From: Rhodobacter sp.
GTDB lineage: Bacteria > Pseudomonadota > Alphaproteobacteria > Rhodobacterales > Rhodobacteraceae
Length of the DNA stretch: 41,786 bases
Assembly: GCA_020250175.1 (NCBI GenBank)
Contig: JADCEN010000067.1
Location: 1 to 41,786, forward strand
Reading direction: 5' to 3'
Shown here: positions 1 to 7,444 of the stretch, one piece after another
How the letters are laid out: every line of letters starts with the position of its first letter
Position numbering within the stretch: the first letter of the stretch is position 1
Made by a program: the position numbers and the translations under genes
The notes under the pieces: generated by a model
Database searches by the model: none
Seen by the model: only the letters and a program-made list of their open reading frames with translations
What the model was told of the DNA's origin: nothing

Positions 1-1
1 C

Positions 2-358
2 GCTCCCGACCGCAACGCGACTGCCATCATCCCGATCCGCAAGAACGGGCGGCGCTGGCGCGAGGATTGCCCGGCCGCGGCCGCACGCAACACGATCCTG
101 CGCGACATTCGCCAAGACGGCCGCGCAGGATGAAAGCGGCGGAGCGGCTGTCATGCCACAAGCAGGGCAGAGGCCAGGATGCGATGCCTGAAAGCCTTCG
201 GCGAGCGCATCGCCGCCAGAGACCCCGACCGCCAGACCGCCGAAATCCACATCCGGGTCGCCCTCATGAACCGCTTCAACGCACTCGCCACCGCCGAGGT
301 CGTCCGCGTCGCATCACATCAACGGGGAAAGGGGAAATCACACCTCACCCCTGACTGA
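2..358 (+). pseudogene. IS5-type transposase C-terminal remnant
   Basis: One reading frame from base 2 to the TGA at 356-358 reads as the C-terminal part of an IS5-type DDE transposase: an early 'IIPIRKNGRRW' stretch and, after base 178, 'MRCLKAFGERIAARDPDRQ' followed by 'ALMNRFNALATAEVVRVA', a typical tail of these enzymes. The same frame is broken by a TGA at 131-133, where relatives normally have tryptophan (a Trp-to-stop change), so the copy is dead. The 5' part lies outside the window. Family placement is by recognition of the conserved tail; the exact IS name is not known. Confidence 0.75.
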
Positions 359-654
359 TGCAACACTGCCACGGGGCGATCATGCGGTGGACGGGCATGT
401 CGAAGCCGACGGTCCGGTGCCGGCAGCAGCGGCAGCTTGGTGAAGGCGTGCCGGGACTCAAGCGGGACAAGACGCGGCACTCGCGGGTGCTGCCCCTGCC
501 CAGGGAGGTTCGGCCGAAAGTGATTGCCAAGACCGTGCGGGAAGCGCCGCCCAAAGCCACGCAGCGGAGCCGCGCGACTGTAGCCGAAGCAGTGGGCCTA
601 TCGCCCTCGAGCGTGGGGCAAATATGGGCGGAGGCAGGGCTGAAGGTGTGCTAC
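358..654 (+). pseudogene. IS630-type transposase, N-terminal fragment
   Basis: The frame from 358 encodes the helix-turn-helix part of an IS630-type transposase. The pattern is 'IMRWTGMSKPTVRCRQQR', 'GVPGLKRDKTRHSR', then a second HTH 'VAEAVGLSPSSVGQIW' ending in 'AEAGLK' near base 648. Family members continue with a DDE catalytic domain ('DEK', 'DNY..H'), and none of it follows here; the frame runs on to 876 with unrelated sequence. It abuts the IS5 remnant end to end, so elements were stacked. It is non-functional: about 95 of roughly 340 expected residues remain. Confidence 0.7.
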
Positions 655-890
655 CGGCTGGCCCTGGTTTCACGACCAAGGCCTTCATCCAGGCTTTCCG
701 GGCGTCTCCGCCTCATCGACCCGACGGCTGCAAGGCCCAGGCAAACCTTGGCGACGATCCGTGCCCGAAAACCGATGTCATTCCGGGCAGCTGCCATTTC
801 GGCGGCAACGAGATCATCGTTGAGGTTGTGCCTCGCGCCGGAGCAGTCGATTGCATCCAGCAGATACTTGAATTGAAGTCCATGGCTCAT
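651..890 (-). pseudogene. Possible 5' end of a native gene cut by the IS630 insertion
   Basis: An ATG at 890 on the minus strand is preceded, seven bases upstream, by a strong ribosome-binding site (GGAGGA on the minus strand, around 898-904). The frame runs 79 codons and stops at 651, right where recognisable IS630 sequence begins. The N-terminus starts 'MSHGLQFKYLLDAIDCSG'; I do not recognise the family and see no domain. It diverges from the Crp/Fnr gene at 1072. The reading is that a native gene lost its 3' part to insertion, supported by the SD and the position of the break but not by homology. A chance ORF remains possible. Confidence 0.3.
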
Positions 891-1071
891 CCCGTGTTCC
901 TCCGGTCAGAGGCAGGTCTGTGACCTGCGATGAAGCCAGCATCGACGAAGTCCACGACTTGCGCTGTTCCCCAGGGAACGGGATCCGTCCCTTGCATCAC
1001 CCGCACGCGCTGCCTACCCTCACGCCGAAGCGGGCGACAGTTCCGGACACCGAAAGGAACGAAAGCAAAGC
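891..1071. promoter_or_regulatory. Divergent intergenic region with two perfect palindromes
   Basis: Between the truncated minus-strand ORF and the Crp/Fnr gene lie two perfect inverted repeats: GCAGGTC-TGT-GACCTGC at 912-928 and GTTCCC-CA-GGGAAC at 966-979. Neither matches the TTGAT-N4-ATCAA consensus of Fnr/Nnr regulators. They could be operators for the adjacent regulator or for another dimeric protein; this is inference from symmetry and position. No clear -35/-10 pair was seen. Confidence 0.35.
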
Positions 1072-1836
1072 ATGCGGGCGGCAGGACCGAAAACCCAACC
1101 TGGACTCGAAACGGCACTCGCCTCGTTTCCCTTGTTCATGGGTCTCGATCCTGAGACGCTCGGTCGGCTTGCATCTGTCGGCCGGATTTGTACCTGGCCG
1201 GCAGGAAGCTGCATTTTTCAGCGAGAGGATGAAGGCGATCACATGATCGCCGTGACCGTCGGCCGGATTCGGTTATCGATCAGCACCCCCCAAGGCCGGG
1301 AGCTTGTTCTTTGTCATCTCTTTCCCGGCGATATCCTGGGCGAGTTGGCCCTGATCGATGGCCGGCCGCGGTCAGCCGACGCCTTTGCGGTGGAGCGCTC
1401 GACAGGTATAGTCATCGACCGCGCAGGCTTCCTGGACGTCGCACGCGAGAAGGCTGATCTTCCCCTTGCGCTGGCCCGACACCTGAGCGGATTGCTTCGG
1501 AACACGAACTTCCAGATGGAAACGATCGCGCTCTATGATCTGAGACAGCGCGTCGCGCGGTTCTTTCTGTTTTCGCTCCATCAGACGCACGGCGAGGAAC
1601 TGCCTGAACGTCCCACAATCCGGTATGGGCTGAGCCAGACCGAACTTTCCGCCGTTCTCGGGGCAAGCCGCCCCAAGGTGAACCGGGTCCTGCAGGATAT
1701 GATCGCTGAGGGTGCATTGACGCGTGAAGGTACGCGGCTCTGCTGCGATGCAGAAGCGCTGCGCAGCATCGCCGAGACAGACATCAGTCTGAGCTTCGTC
1801 CCGAGAATTGAACAGAACCGGAAGCTGCACCGGTAA
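1072..1836 (+). CDS. Crp/Fnr-family transcriptional regulator
   Basis: A 254-residue protein with the two-domain Crp/Fnr layout. Residues about 20-140 form a cyclic-nucleotide-binding-type beta barrel ('FPLFMGLDPETLGRLA', 'GDILGELALIDGRPRSADA'). Residues about 150-230 hold the winged helix-turn-helix, with recognition region 'LSQTELSAVLGASRPKVNRV'. The 'GELAL...PRSADA' segment resembles the cNMP phosphate-binding cassette, but the ligand cannot be inferred. It lacks the N-terminal cysteine cluster of Fnr, so it is not an obvious iron-sulfur oxygen sensor. The ATG at 1072 is preceded by a purine-rich GGAAC stretch. It stands alone between IS remnants, and its targets may be the palindromes upstream or distant genes. 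Length is slightly above the usual 210-240 residues. Confidence 0.88.
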   Translation: MRAAGPKTQPGLETALASFPLFMGLDPETLGRLASVGRICTWPAGSCIFQREDEGDHMIAVTVGRIRLSISTPQGRELVLCHLFPGDILGELALIDGRPRSADAFAVERSTGIVIDRAGFLDVAREKADLPLALARHLSGLLRNTNFQMETIALYDLRQRVARFFLFSLHQTHGEELPERPTIRYGLSQTELSAVLGASRPKVNRVLQDMIAEGALTREGTRLCCDAEALRSIAETDISLSFVPRIEQNRKLHR

Positions 1837-1924
1837 TCCTTGACCTGCTCCCCTGAAACGTCCGCACGTTAAGATCAGTCGCAAGCGGCGGTACCCGCGC
1901 ATTGATTTGCTGTATTTCTGAGGT

Positions 1925-2290
1925 GTGACGCGCCTGCGGGAAGACCCCCGAGAACGGATGGAGGTATCGTTTGGCGGATGGTGGCGAAGGGCCTGCGGGC
2001 CGCGGCGACGGGGCAAGCGGCGGTGGCCGGACGAGGTCAAGGCGCTGATCATCGCCAAAAGCCTTCAGCCGGGTGCCCGGATTGTCGATGTGGCGGTGCG
2101 CCATGACATCCTGCCCCATCAGCGACCCGCCTCGTCGCGCAAATGGAGCCGACGCCCGTCGCAGCCCTGTTTATCGGCAAGCCTGCGGACCTAGTCGGCC
2201 TGGGCCTGCGCCGGATCAGCGCCGACAGCGGTACAGAGGCGGTTGTGCACAGGCTGATGGCCGCCTGCCGCCAGATCAGCGAGGAACTGC
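1925..2290 (+). pseudogene. IS66-type accessory ORF (TnpA-like) remnant
   Basis: The frame from about 1946 reads 'RRGKRRWPDEVKALIIAKSL', then 'VAVRHDILPHQ', the HTH of the small accessory protein of IS66-type elements. The frame then shifts: 'PTPVAALFIGKPADLVGL' appears in another frame from about 2143, matching the C-terminal region I know from such proteins, and degenerates after that. No full transposase follows, because the next gene begins on the opposite strand at 2307. Upstream, TGACCTGCTCCCC at 1841-1853 looks like an IS terminus. The exact element type is uncertain (IS66 preferred, IS3 possible). Confidence 0.55.
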
Positions 2291-2306
2291 TGCAGGGCGC
2301 GTCCGG

Positions 2307-3365
2307 TCAGGCCAGTTTGCCGCGTGAGGTGACGCTGGCCAATTCCTCCACCATAGTGCCACGGATCAGGTGGACATGGTCGAACAGGTTCGTGACCACG
2401 CAGGCGTGGTTGGGGATAACGCGCACCCGTTCGCCCACCGCGGGCCGGTCGGTGCAGGCTGACAGGTCAACATGTCCATGTTCCTCCGACAGCCCGGTGA
2501 TGACCGCGTCCGGATAGGCGGTGATGCGGCCATGGCCGGGCAGGGGGCAAAGGTCTGCGGCCAGCGCCTTGGATCCGGCGTCAAGGATGGCGCGGGTCTC
2601 GGTCGGGCGGCTGACCACGGTGGCCAGAACCGTCATCGCGCAATCGTCCCAGCCGCCGAGGCCAAAGGCCACTTGCATGCGGTCACTGTAGATGTAGGTG
2701 CCCGGGCGGTGTTCGGTGGCGGCAGTCACCAGATGCGCGCGGTAGAGACCGGGGCTGCCCCCGGCCGAGATCACGGGTGGCGGCAGGCCGGCCTCGGTCA
2801 GCAAGGCACGCGCAGCGATCAGCCAGGCATCTGTCGCGGCCTCGCCATCGCGTGCGGGATAGGTCATCAGGCCGCCAAAGTGCAGGCCCGGCACGTTTGC
2901 GATGCCGCGTGCAAGCGCCAGAGCCTGTTGCCTCGTCTGCACCCCGCACCGCGCTGCGCCGGTATCGCATTCCACCAGCACCGTCAGGGGCGTGTCTGGA
3001 TCGGTGAATGTGGCGGCGTAACCAGCCAGGACGGTGGCATTGTCACAGGTCACCGACAGGGTTACACGGCGTGCCAAGGCGGCAAGCCGCGCAAGTTTGG
3101 CCGCGCCGATGATGTTATAGGGCAGGCAGATGTCGGTCAGCCCGCCATCTGCCATTGCCTCCGCCTCGCCCAGTTTCTGCGCGGTGATCCCGATTGCACC
3201 CAAAGCCAGCTGCGCGCGCGCGAAACGCGGCAGCTTGTGCGTCTTGACATGCGGGCGAAGCCTGAGCCCATGCGCATCGGCGTAGGTCTGCGCGCGCGCC
3301 AGATTGGCTTCGACACGGTCAAGATCGATCAATACGGCGGGGGTTTCGATATCATCTGGGGTCAT
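2307..3365 (-). CDS. D-threonine aldolase-type PLP enzyme (alanine racemase N-terminal fold)
   Basis: A 352-residue PLP enzyme of the D-threonine aldolase / 3-hydroxy-D-aspartate aldolase group. The PLP lysine lies in 'RPHVKTHK' (K41), followed by the TIM-barrel pattern 'ITAQKLGEAEAMADGG'. Near the C-terminus 'PNHAC' (H320 and C322) matches the divalent-metal site of these enzymes, alongside 'EEHGHVDLS'. The family splits D-beta-hydroxy-amino acids into glycine and an aldehyde, or dehydrates related D-amino acids; which applies here cannot be read. Its start overlaps the stop of the SDR upstream by four bases (ATGA at 3362-3365), so the two are translationally coupled. It probably handles a D-amino-acid-like intermediate of the catabolic island. 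Confidence 0.85.
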   Translation of the reverse strand: MTPDDIETPAVLIDLDRVEANLARAQTYADAHGLRLRPHVKTHKLPRFARAQLALGAIGITAQKLGEAEAMADGGLTDICLPYNIIGAAKLARLAALARRVTLSVTCDNATVLAGYAATFTDPDTPLTVLVECDTGAARCGVQTRQQALALARGIANVPGLHFGGLMTYPARDGEAATDAWLIAARALLTEAGLPPPVISAGGSPGLYRAHLVTAATEHRPGTYIYSDRMQVAFGLGGWDDCAMTVLATVVSRPTETRAILDAGSKALAADLCPLPGHGRITAYPDAVITGLSEEHGHVDLSACTDRPAVGERVRVIPNHACVVTNLFDHVHLIRGTMVEELASVTSRGKLA

Positions 3366-4111
3366 GAGATGGCGTCCAAGAACGGCAGGTTTCCCGCCAT
3401 CAGGCCTGCATCCACCGTCAGCGTCGTGCCGGTGATGCCGCTGGCAGCGGGGGAGGCAAGGAAGACCACGGCCGCCGCAACCTCGTCGGTGGTAACAATC
3501 CGGCGCAGGGGATAGATCGCCGCCAGCCTGTCAAGGATCGCGGGGTTGGCCTGCAGGCGGTGCTCCCATGCGGCGGTGCGGATCGAGGCCGGGATCACTG
3601 CGTTCGAGCGAATGCCGTGACGGCCTTCCTCGACCGCAATGGCGCGCGACCAGGCCAGCATCGCGGCCTTGGCTGCGGAATAGGGCGGGTTGCCGTGGTG
3701 GGTCAGGGCGTTGACAGACGAGACGAAGACAAAGGCACGGTTGCCGGTCCCTGCACGCATGGCGGGCAGGAAGGCTTGGGTGAAATGCGCGGCCCCGGTG
3801 AAGTTGCGCGTCAGCTCATCTTCGACCACATCAGGCGTGCAGAGACGGAAGGTTTCCGCCCGCGTCCACCCCGCATTCGAGATGACGGCTGCGGGCGTTC
3901 CTTTGGACAGAATGGTGTCGGCCACCGACAGGGTGGCCACCCTGTCGCGCAGGTCAAAGTGATACGCCTCAGGATGGGCGGAAAGGTCGGCCTCTGGCAT
4001 GTCGCAAGCGATCACCTGCGCGCCGAGGCGTGCCAGAGTGGCGCAGAGCGCGCGCCCGACGCCACCGCCCGCGCCGGTCACCACCACTCTTGCGTCTTGC
4101 AGGTCGATCAT
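3362..4111 (-). CDS. Short-chain dehydrogenase/reductase (SDR)
   Basis: A 249-residue classical SDR. The nucleotide-binding motif is TGAGGGVGR (12-20), the structural NAG is at 79-81, and the catalytic residues are Ser131/132 in 'VFVSS' and Tyr144-x3-Lys148 in 'YSAAK'. The start at 4111 was chosen because the fold begins there ('MIDLQDARVVVTG'); the longer in-frame start at 4204 adds a lysine-rich stretch foreign to the family and would overlap the divergent RidA gene. Asp38 at the end of beta2 ('VIACDMPE') suggests NAD(H) over NADP(H). The 63-base gap to the divergent ridA-like gene probably holds both promoters. The substrate is likely a hydroxyl or keto intermediate of the island; unknown. 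Confidence 0.88.
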   Translation of the reverse strand: MIDLQDARVVVTGAGGGVGRALCATLARLGAQVIACDMPEADLSAHPEAYHFDLRDRVATLSVADTILSKGTPAAVISNAGWTRAETFRLCTPDVVEDELTRNFTGAAHFTQAFLPAMRAGTGNRAFVFVSSVNALTHHGNPPYSAAKAAMLAWSRAIAVEEGRHGIRSNAVIPASIRTAAWEHRLQANPAILDRLAAIYPLRRIVTTDEVAAAVVFLASPAASGITGTTLTVDAGLMAGNLPFLDAIS

Positions 4112-4174
4112 GCGCTTCTTCTTGCGTTTCTGGGCGAGGCGGGCAGGATCACAGCCGCAACAGGAGAATATGCC

Positions 4175-4537
4175 ATGTCCAAGGAAGTCTTCGGAACCAG
4201 CCATGTGCCCTTGTCACCTGCGGTGCGGGCGGGGGATTTCGTCTTTGTGTCGGGGCAGGTGCCCGTTGTGGGCGGCAAGGTGGTGGAGGGTGGCATCGGG
4301 CCGGAAACCCGCGCGGTGCTTGAGAATGTGAAGGCCTGCCTTGCGCTGGCCGGGGCCTCGATGGGCGATGTGGTGAAGACCACCGTTTGGCTGCGTGATC
4401 GCGGCGATTTCCCTGCCTTCAACGCCGTGTATGCCGAATATTTCCCGCACCAGCCCCCGGCACGGTCCACGGCAGAATCACGACTGATGATCGACATCGC
4501 GGTCGAGATCGAGGCCATTGCCTATGCTCCGCGCTGA
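4175..4537 (+). CDS. RidA family (reactive enamine/imine deaminase) protein
   Basis: A 120-residue protein of the YjgF/YER057c/UK114 family. It shows 'GDFVFVSGQVPVVGGKVV', 'NVKACLALAGASMGDVVKTTVW' and the C-terminal signature 'MIDIAVEIEAIAY', with the conserved active-site Arg in 'PPARS'. RidA proteins hydrolyse reactive 2-aminoacrylate-type enamines/imines made by PLP enzymes or by amine oxidation. The ATG at 4175 has AGGAG at 4162-4166. It runs opposite to its neighbours and its 3' end overlaps the 3' end of the monooxygenase gene by 16 bases. Placement between a PLP enzyme and a flavin monooxygenase fits detoxification of an imine from this pathway. It may be a pathway-specific paralogue rather than archetypal RidA. 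Confidence 0.9.
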   Translation: MSKEVFGTSHVPLSPAVRAGDFVFVSGQVPVVGGKVVEGGIGPETRAVLENVKACLALAGASMGDVVKTTVWLRDRGDFPAFNAVYAEYFPHQPPARSTAESRLMIDIAVEIEAIAYAPR

Positions 4538-6294
4538 TCCGGGCCGCCCCAAACAGTCACTGGCAGCCCTTCCATGCGCGCCTTGAGTTGCAGCGCGACA
4601 TGGCGCGAATAGAACCGCGACAGCGCCAGATTGCCGCCGTGAAACCAAAGGTTCTTCACGGCGGTCGGTTTCCACATGTTGCGCAATTCGCCCAGCCATG
4701 GCCCCGGATCGCCGCGCACGCCGGACCCCAAGCCCCAGCAGGGGCCGACAGCTTCGGCCGCCGCATCCGAGACGATGCCCGCCACCGTCCGGTGCATCGA
4801 CTGATAGCCGGTGCAGGCCACCACCACATCTGCCGCAACCGTTCTGCCGTCGTCCAGCACCACCCCTTCGGGCACCACCCGCGCCACGCCATGCCCTGCG
4901 ATAACGCTGATCTGGCCGGTGGCGATCAATTCCGACGCGCCCACGTCGATGTAATAGCCCGACGCGGTGCGCAGCGCCTTCATCATCAGGCCGGAGTCAT
5001 CTTCGCCAAAGTCGAGTTGCATCCCTGAGGCGGCAAGTTGGGCGTAGAAATCGGCGTCCTGCGCGCGGATGCGCCGGTACAGGGCACGCTGGCCATCGGT
5101 GAAGCGCGAAAACGGCGTAGCGGCAGACAAAAGGTCTGCACGGTCCACGTCGATGCCGCGCGCGACGGCCTCTTCCGAGTAGATGTCAAACCCAAGGTCC
5201 ATCAGCGTTTCTGACCGCACCACGCAGGTCGATGACCGCTGAATCAGCGTGACTTCGGCCCCGGCCTCCCACAGATCCACCGCCACATCATGCGCACTTG
5301 ATGCTGCGCCCACGACCAGCGCGCGCTTGCCGACAAAGGCGCGGCCGTCCTGATAGGCGCTGGAATGGATCAGCGTTCCGGCAAAGTTTTCCGCCCCCGG
5401 CCAGTCGATGGCGCGGGGTGGGCCATAGGCACCGGTGGCAAACACCAGTTCGACCGGGCGCAGCGTGGTGGCGCCCTCGGGTCGGCGCACCGTCACCTCC
5501 CAGCGATTGCCCTGCCATACCGCGCTTTCGACGCTCGAGGACAGCCACAGGTCAAGGTCAAGCGCCAGCGCATAGGCCTCGAGCCAGTCGCCCATCTGGT
5601 CCTTGGGGCAGAAGACCGGCCAGTGCGCGGGGAAGGGGATATAGGGCAGATGATCATACCAGACCGGGTCATGCAGCACGAGGCTGCGGTAGCGGTTGCG
5701 CCAGCTGTCGCCTGCGCGCGCGTTCTTTTCGACCACAAGCGCAGGCACGCCAAGCGCCTTGAGCCGTGCGGCCAGCGCCAGCCCACCCTGACCGCCGCCA
5801 ATGATCAGAACCTGCGGCTGCTCCTCGGCCCCCAGTTGCGCGCGGCGACGGGCGCGGGCTTCGGACCAGGTTTCGCGCGTGCGGCTGGCCTTGTGGACGA
5901 TCCCTTTGGGGCGGGTGGCCCCGCGCTTTTCTTCATGGCCGGTCAGGTCAGCGATGGCCGTGAACAGCACATCTGCCAACCCGTCGCGCAGGGTCAGCCG
6001 CCCGGTGCCTTGCGCGGTGGCGGTGGAAAAGGCGATCCATGCGCTGACGGTGTCGCCTTCGCCTTCGGCCGGGCCGACGCGGTGCCAGCCGGTGGGGGCG
6101 GTGCGCGCAAGACAATCGCCCAGCATGGCGGCAATTCGGGCGGGGCCTTCCAGAGTGACAATGTTCCAGGTGAAGGCCAGCAGGTCGCGCCAGGCCGCAT
6201 CTGGGCGAAACAGCGCCGCCGCCCCGGTCACATCGCCTGCTTGCAGCGCAGCATCGAAACGGCCAAGCCACAGATCGATGGCGGCGTCGGACAT
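4522..6294 (-). CDS. Flavin-containing monooxygenase with N-terminal NTF2-like domain
   Basis: A 590-residue two-part protein. Residues 1 to about 125 resemble an NTF2/SnoaL-like domain ('FDAALQAGDVTGAAALFRPDAAW'). Residues 160-590 are an FAD/NAD(P)-dependent monooxygenase: FAD Rossmann motif GGGQGG (166-171), 'YDHLPYIPFPAHWPVF', an FMO-type variant 'FAGTLIHSSAY', a second nucleotide motif 'VVGAASSAHDVA', and 'CTGY' near the C-terminus. The family inserts one oxygen at N, S or carbonyl carbon (YUC/FMO/Baeyer-Villiger type). The start at 6294 has GGGAGA upstream on the minus strand and begins at the domain; an upstream frame to 6351 would overlap the RpiR gene. It lies four bases after the RpiR stop, so they are co-transcribed. 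It probably performs the oxygenation step of the island. Confidence 0.87.
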   Translation of the reverse strand: MSDAAIDLWLGRFDAALQAGDVTGAAALFRPDAAWRDLLAFTWNIVTLEGPARIAAMLGDCLARTAPTGWHRVGPAEGEGDTVSAWIAFSTATAQGTGRLTLRDGLADVLFTAIADLTGHEEKRGATRPKGIVHKASRTRETWSEARARRRAQLGAEEQPQVLIIGGGQGGLALAARLKALGVPALVVEKNARAGDSWRNRYRSLVLHDPVWYDHLPYIPFPAHWPVFCPKDQMGDWLEAYALALDLDLWLSSSVESAVWQGNRWEVTVRRPEGATTLRPVELVFATGAYGPPRAIDWPGAENFAGTLIHSSAYQDGRAFVGKRALVVGAASSAHDVAVDLWEAGAEVTLIQRSSTCVVRSETLMDLGFDIYSEEAVARGIDVDRADLLSAATPFSRFTDGQRALYRRIRAQDADFYAQLAASGMQLDFGEDDSGLMMKALRTASGYYIDVGASELIATGQISVIAGHGVARVVPEGVVLDDGRTVAADVVVACTGYQSMHRTVAGIVSDAAAEAVGPCWGLGSGVRGDPGPWLGELRNMWKPTAVKNLWFHGGNLALSRFYSRHVALQLKARMEGLPVTVWGGPDQRGA

Positions 6295-6298
6295 GGCA

Positions 6299-7219
6299 TC
6301 AGTCTCCCAGTGGTTCCAGCGCCGCACCCCTGCGATGCGTCTGGATGGCATATTTGATCCGCCGCAGGTTCTCGCGCGCGGAAGGGCCGATGCTATAGCC
6401 GGTGGCGGCGGCCAGAAGGTCGATCACCGCCAGAAAGGCAAAGCGTGAGGCCGAGGGTTTCAGCGTGTCGGGGTATTCCGGCACGGCTACGGTAAGCGCC
6501 ATATCCGCTGCACGGGCAAGGTCGCTGCCGGGTGTGGTGATGGCAATGGTCGCGGCGCGGTGGTGGCGCGCCATTTCGACAGCCTCGATCACCTCGCGCG
6601 TGCGGCCTGTTGACGAGATTGCGACAAAGGCATCGCCGGGTCGGCAGGTCGCCACCATCATCCGCGCAAGGTAAGGGTCCTTCAGCGCGGTGACGCCAAG
6701 CCCATAGCGGAACAGCCGGTTCTGCGTTTCCTCGGCAAGCGACGACGACGACCCCCCAAGACCCAGTGCAAACACGCGCCCACCCGATTGCGCCAGAAGC
6801 CCGGCCGCCTGCATCAGCAGGGCGGGGTCAAGCTGCCGTTCGACGGCGTGGATGGCCGCCCGTGCCTCGGACAGCACAGACTCCCAGAATGGCGGCAGGG
6901 CGGCACCCGATGGGGTGGGGGGGGTGGCGTCGGCGGCAAGGTACAGGTCGCCCACCACCAGTGACCGTGCCAGTTGCAGCTTGAAGTCGCGCACCCCCTC
7001 GCAGCCAATGGCGCGGCAGAACCGCGTGACGGTGGGCTGGCTTACGCCCGCGCGCGTTGCGATGTCGGCGTTTGACGCATCGACGGCGGCCTGTACATCG
7101 GACAGCACCGCATCGGCCACCGACTGTTCGGCAGGGCGCAGATCGGGATAGCCGTCCTTGATCCGGGCAATGATGTCCGGCACGGGCACACGCATTCTTG
7201 CGGCTTGCTGCGCTCGCAT
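6299..7219 (-). CDS. RpiR/MurR-family regulator (HTH plus SIS domain)
   Basis: A 306-residue protein. Residues about 15-90 are the RpiR-type HTH ('RPAEQSVADAVLSD', 'IATRAGVSQPTVTRFCRAIG', 'GVRDFKLQLARSL'). Residues about 130-280 form a SIS sugar-isomerase-type ligand domain ('RVFALGLGGSSSSLAEE', 'DAFVAISSTGRTREVIEAV', 'TPGSDLARAAD'). Members sense phosphosugars or other small acids and repress or activate catabolic genes. It is divergent from the ABC transporter operon at 7445 and heads the monooxygenase transcript, the standard place for a local regulator. An alternative start is Met at 7195, which would drop eight residues. The ligand is unknown. Confidence 0.9.
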   Translation of the reverse strand: MRAQQAARMRVPVPDIIARIKDGYPDLRPAEQSVADAVLSDVQAAVDASNADIATRAGVSQPTVTRFCRAIGCEGVRDFKLQLARSLVVGDLYLAADATPPTPSGAALPPFWESVLSEARAAIHAVERQLDPALLMQAAGLLAQSGGRVFALGLGGSSSSLAEETQNRLFRYGLGVTALKDPYLARMMVATCRPGDAFVAISSTGRTREVIEAVEMARHHRAATIAITTPGSDLARAADMALTVAVPEYPDTLKPSASRFAFLAVIDLLAAATGYSIGPSARENLRRIKYAIQTHRRGAALEPLGD

Positions 7220-7444
7220 CCTGCCCCCGTCAATTGCTGATCTGCTTTTGTACTATGTCGGTCTTCCGGCATCAGCGTCAAGTCAATGTGTTGGAAACTT
7301 ACACGGATAAATCTCCATTTCTGGCTTCTAAATGCGACAGTAATTCTCCCTTTTTCCGAATCGTTGACACCCTTGTAAGTGAGCAACATAAATTGCCCCA
7401 GGGAAGCCTGCGCGTCTGCAAGGGCCCGAAAAGAGCGGGGGCTC
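7220..7444. promoter_or_regulatory. Divergent promoter region of the catabolic island
   Basis: This AT-richer intergenic stretch separates the RpiR gene from the transporter operon. On the plus strand TTGACA (7364-7369), 17 bases, then CATAAA (7387-7392) make a plausible sigma-70 promoter for the operon beginning at 7445. ACTTACA at 7297-7303 and its inverse TGTAAGT at 7374-7380 (overlapping the promoter spacer) could be paired half-sites for the regulator. The promoter argues against using the GTG at 7379 as the ATPase start. Operator assignment is inference. Confidence 0.45.

Noticed and set aside
2472-3515. Long plus-strand ORF over the D-threonine-aldolase-type gene
   Set aside because: It is antisense to two genes with clear motifs, has no family features and reflects high GC codon bias.
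5365-6357. Plus-strand ORF over the monooxygenase gene
   Set aside because: Antisense to an enzyme with clear FAD and NADP motifs; no recognisable domain.
7379-7444. GTG at 7379 as start of the ABC ATPase gene
   Set aside because: It lies inside the TTGACA-N17-CATAAA promoter candidate and adds residues unlike the family.
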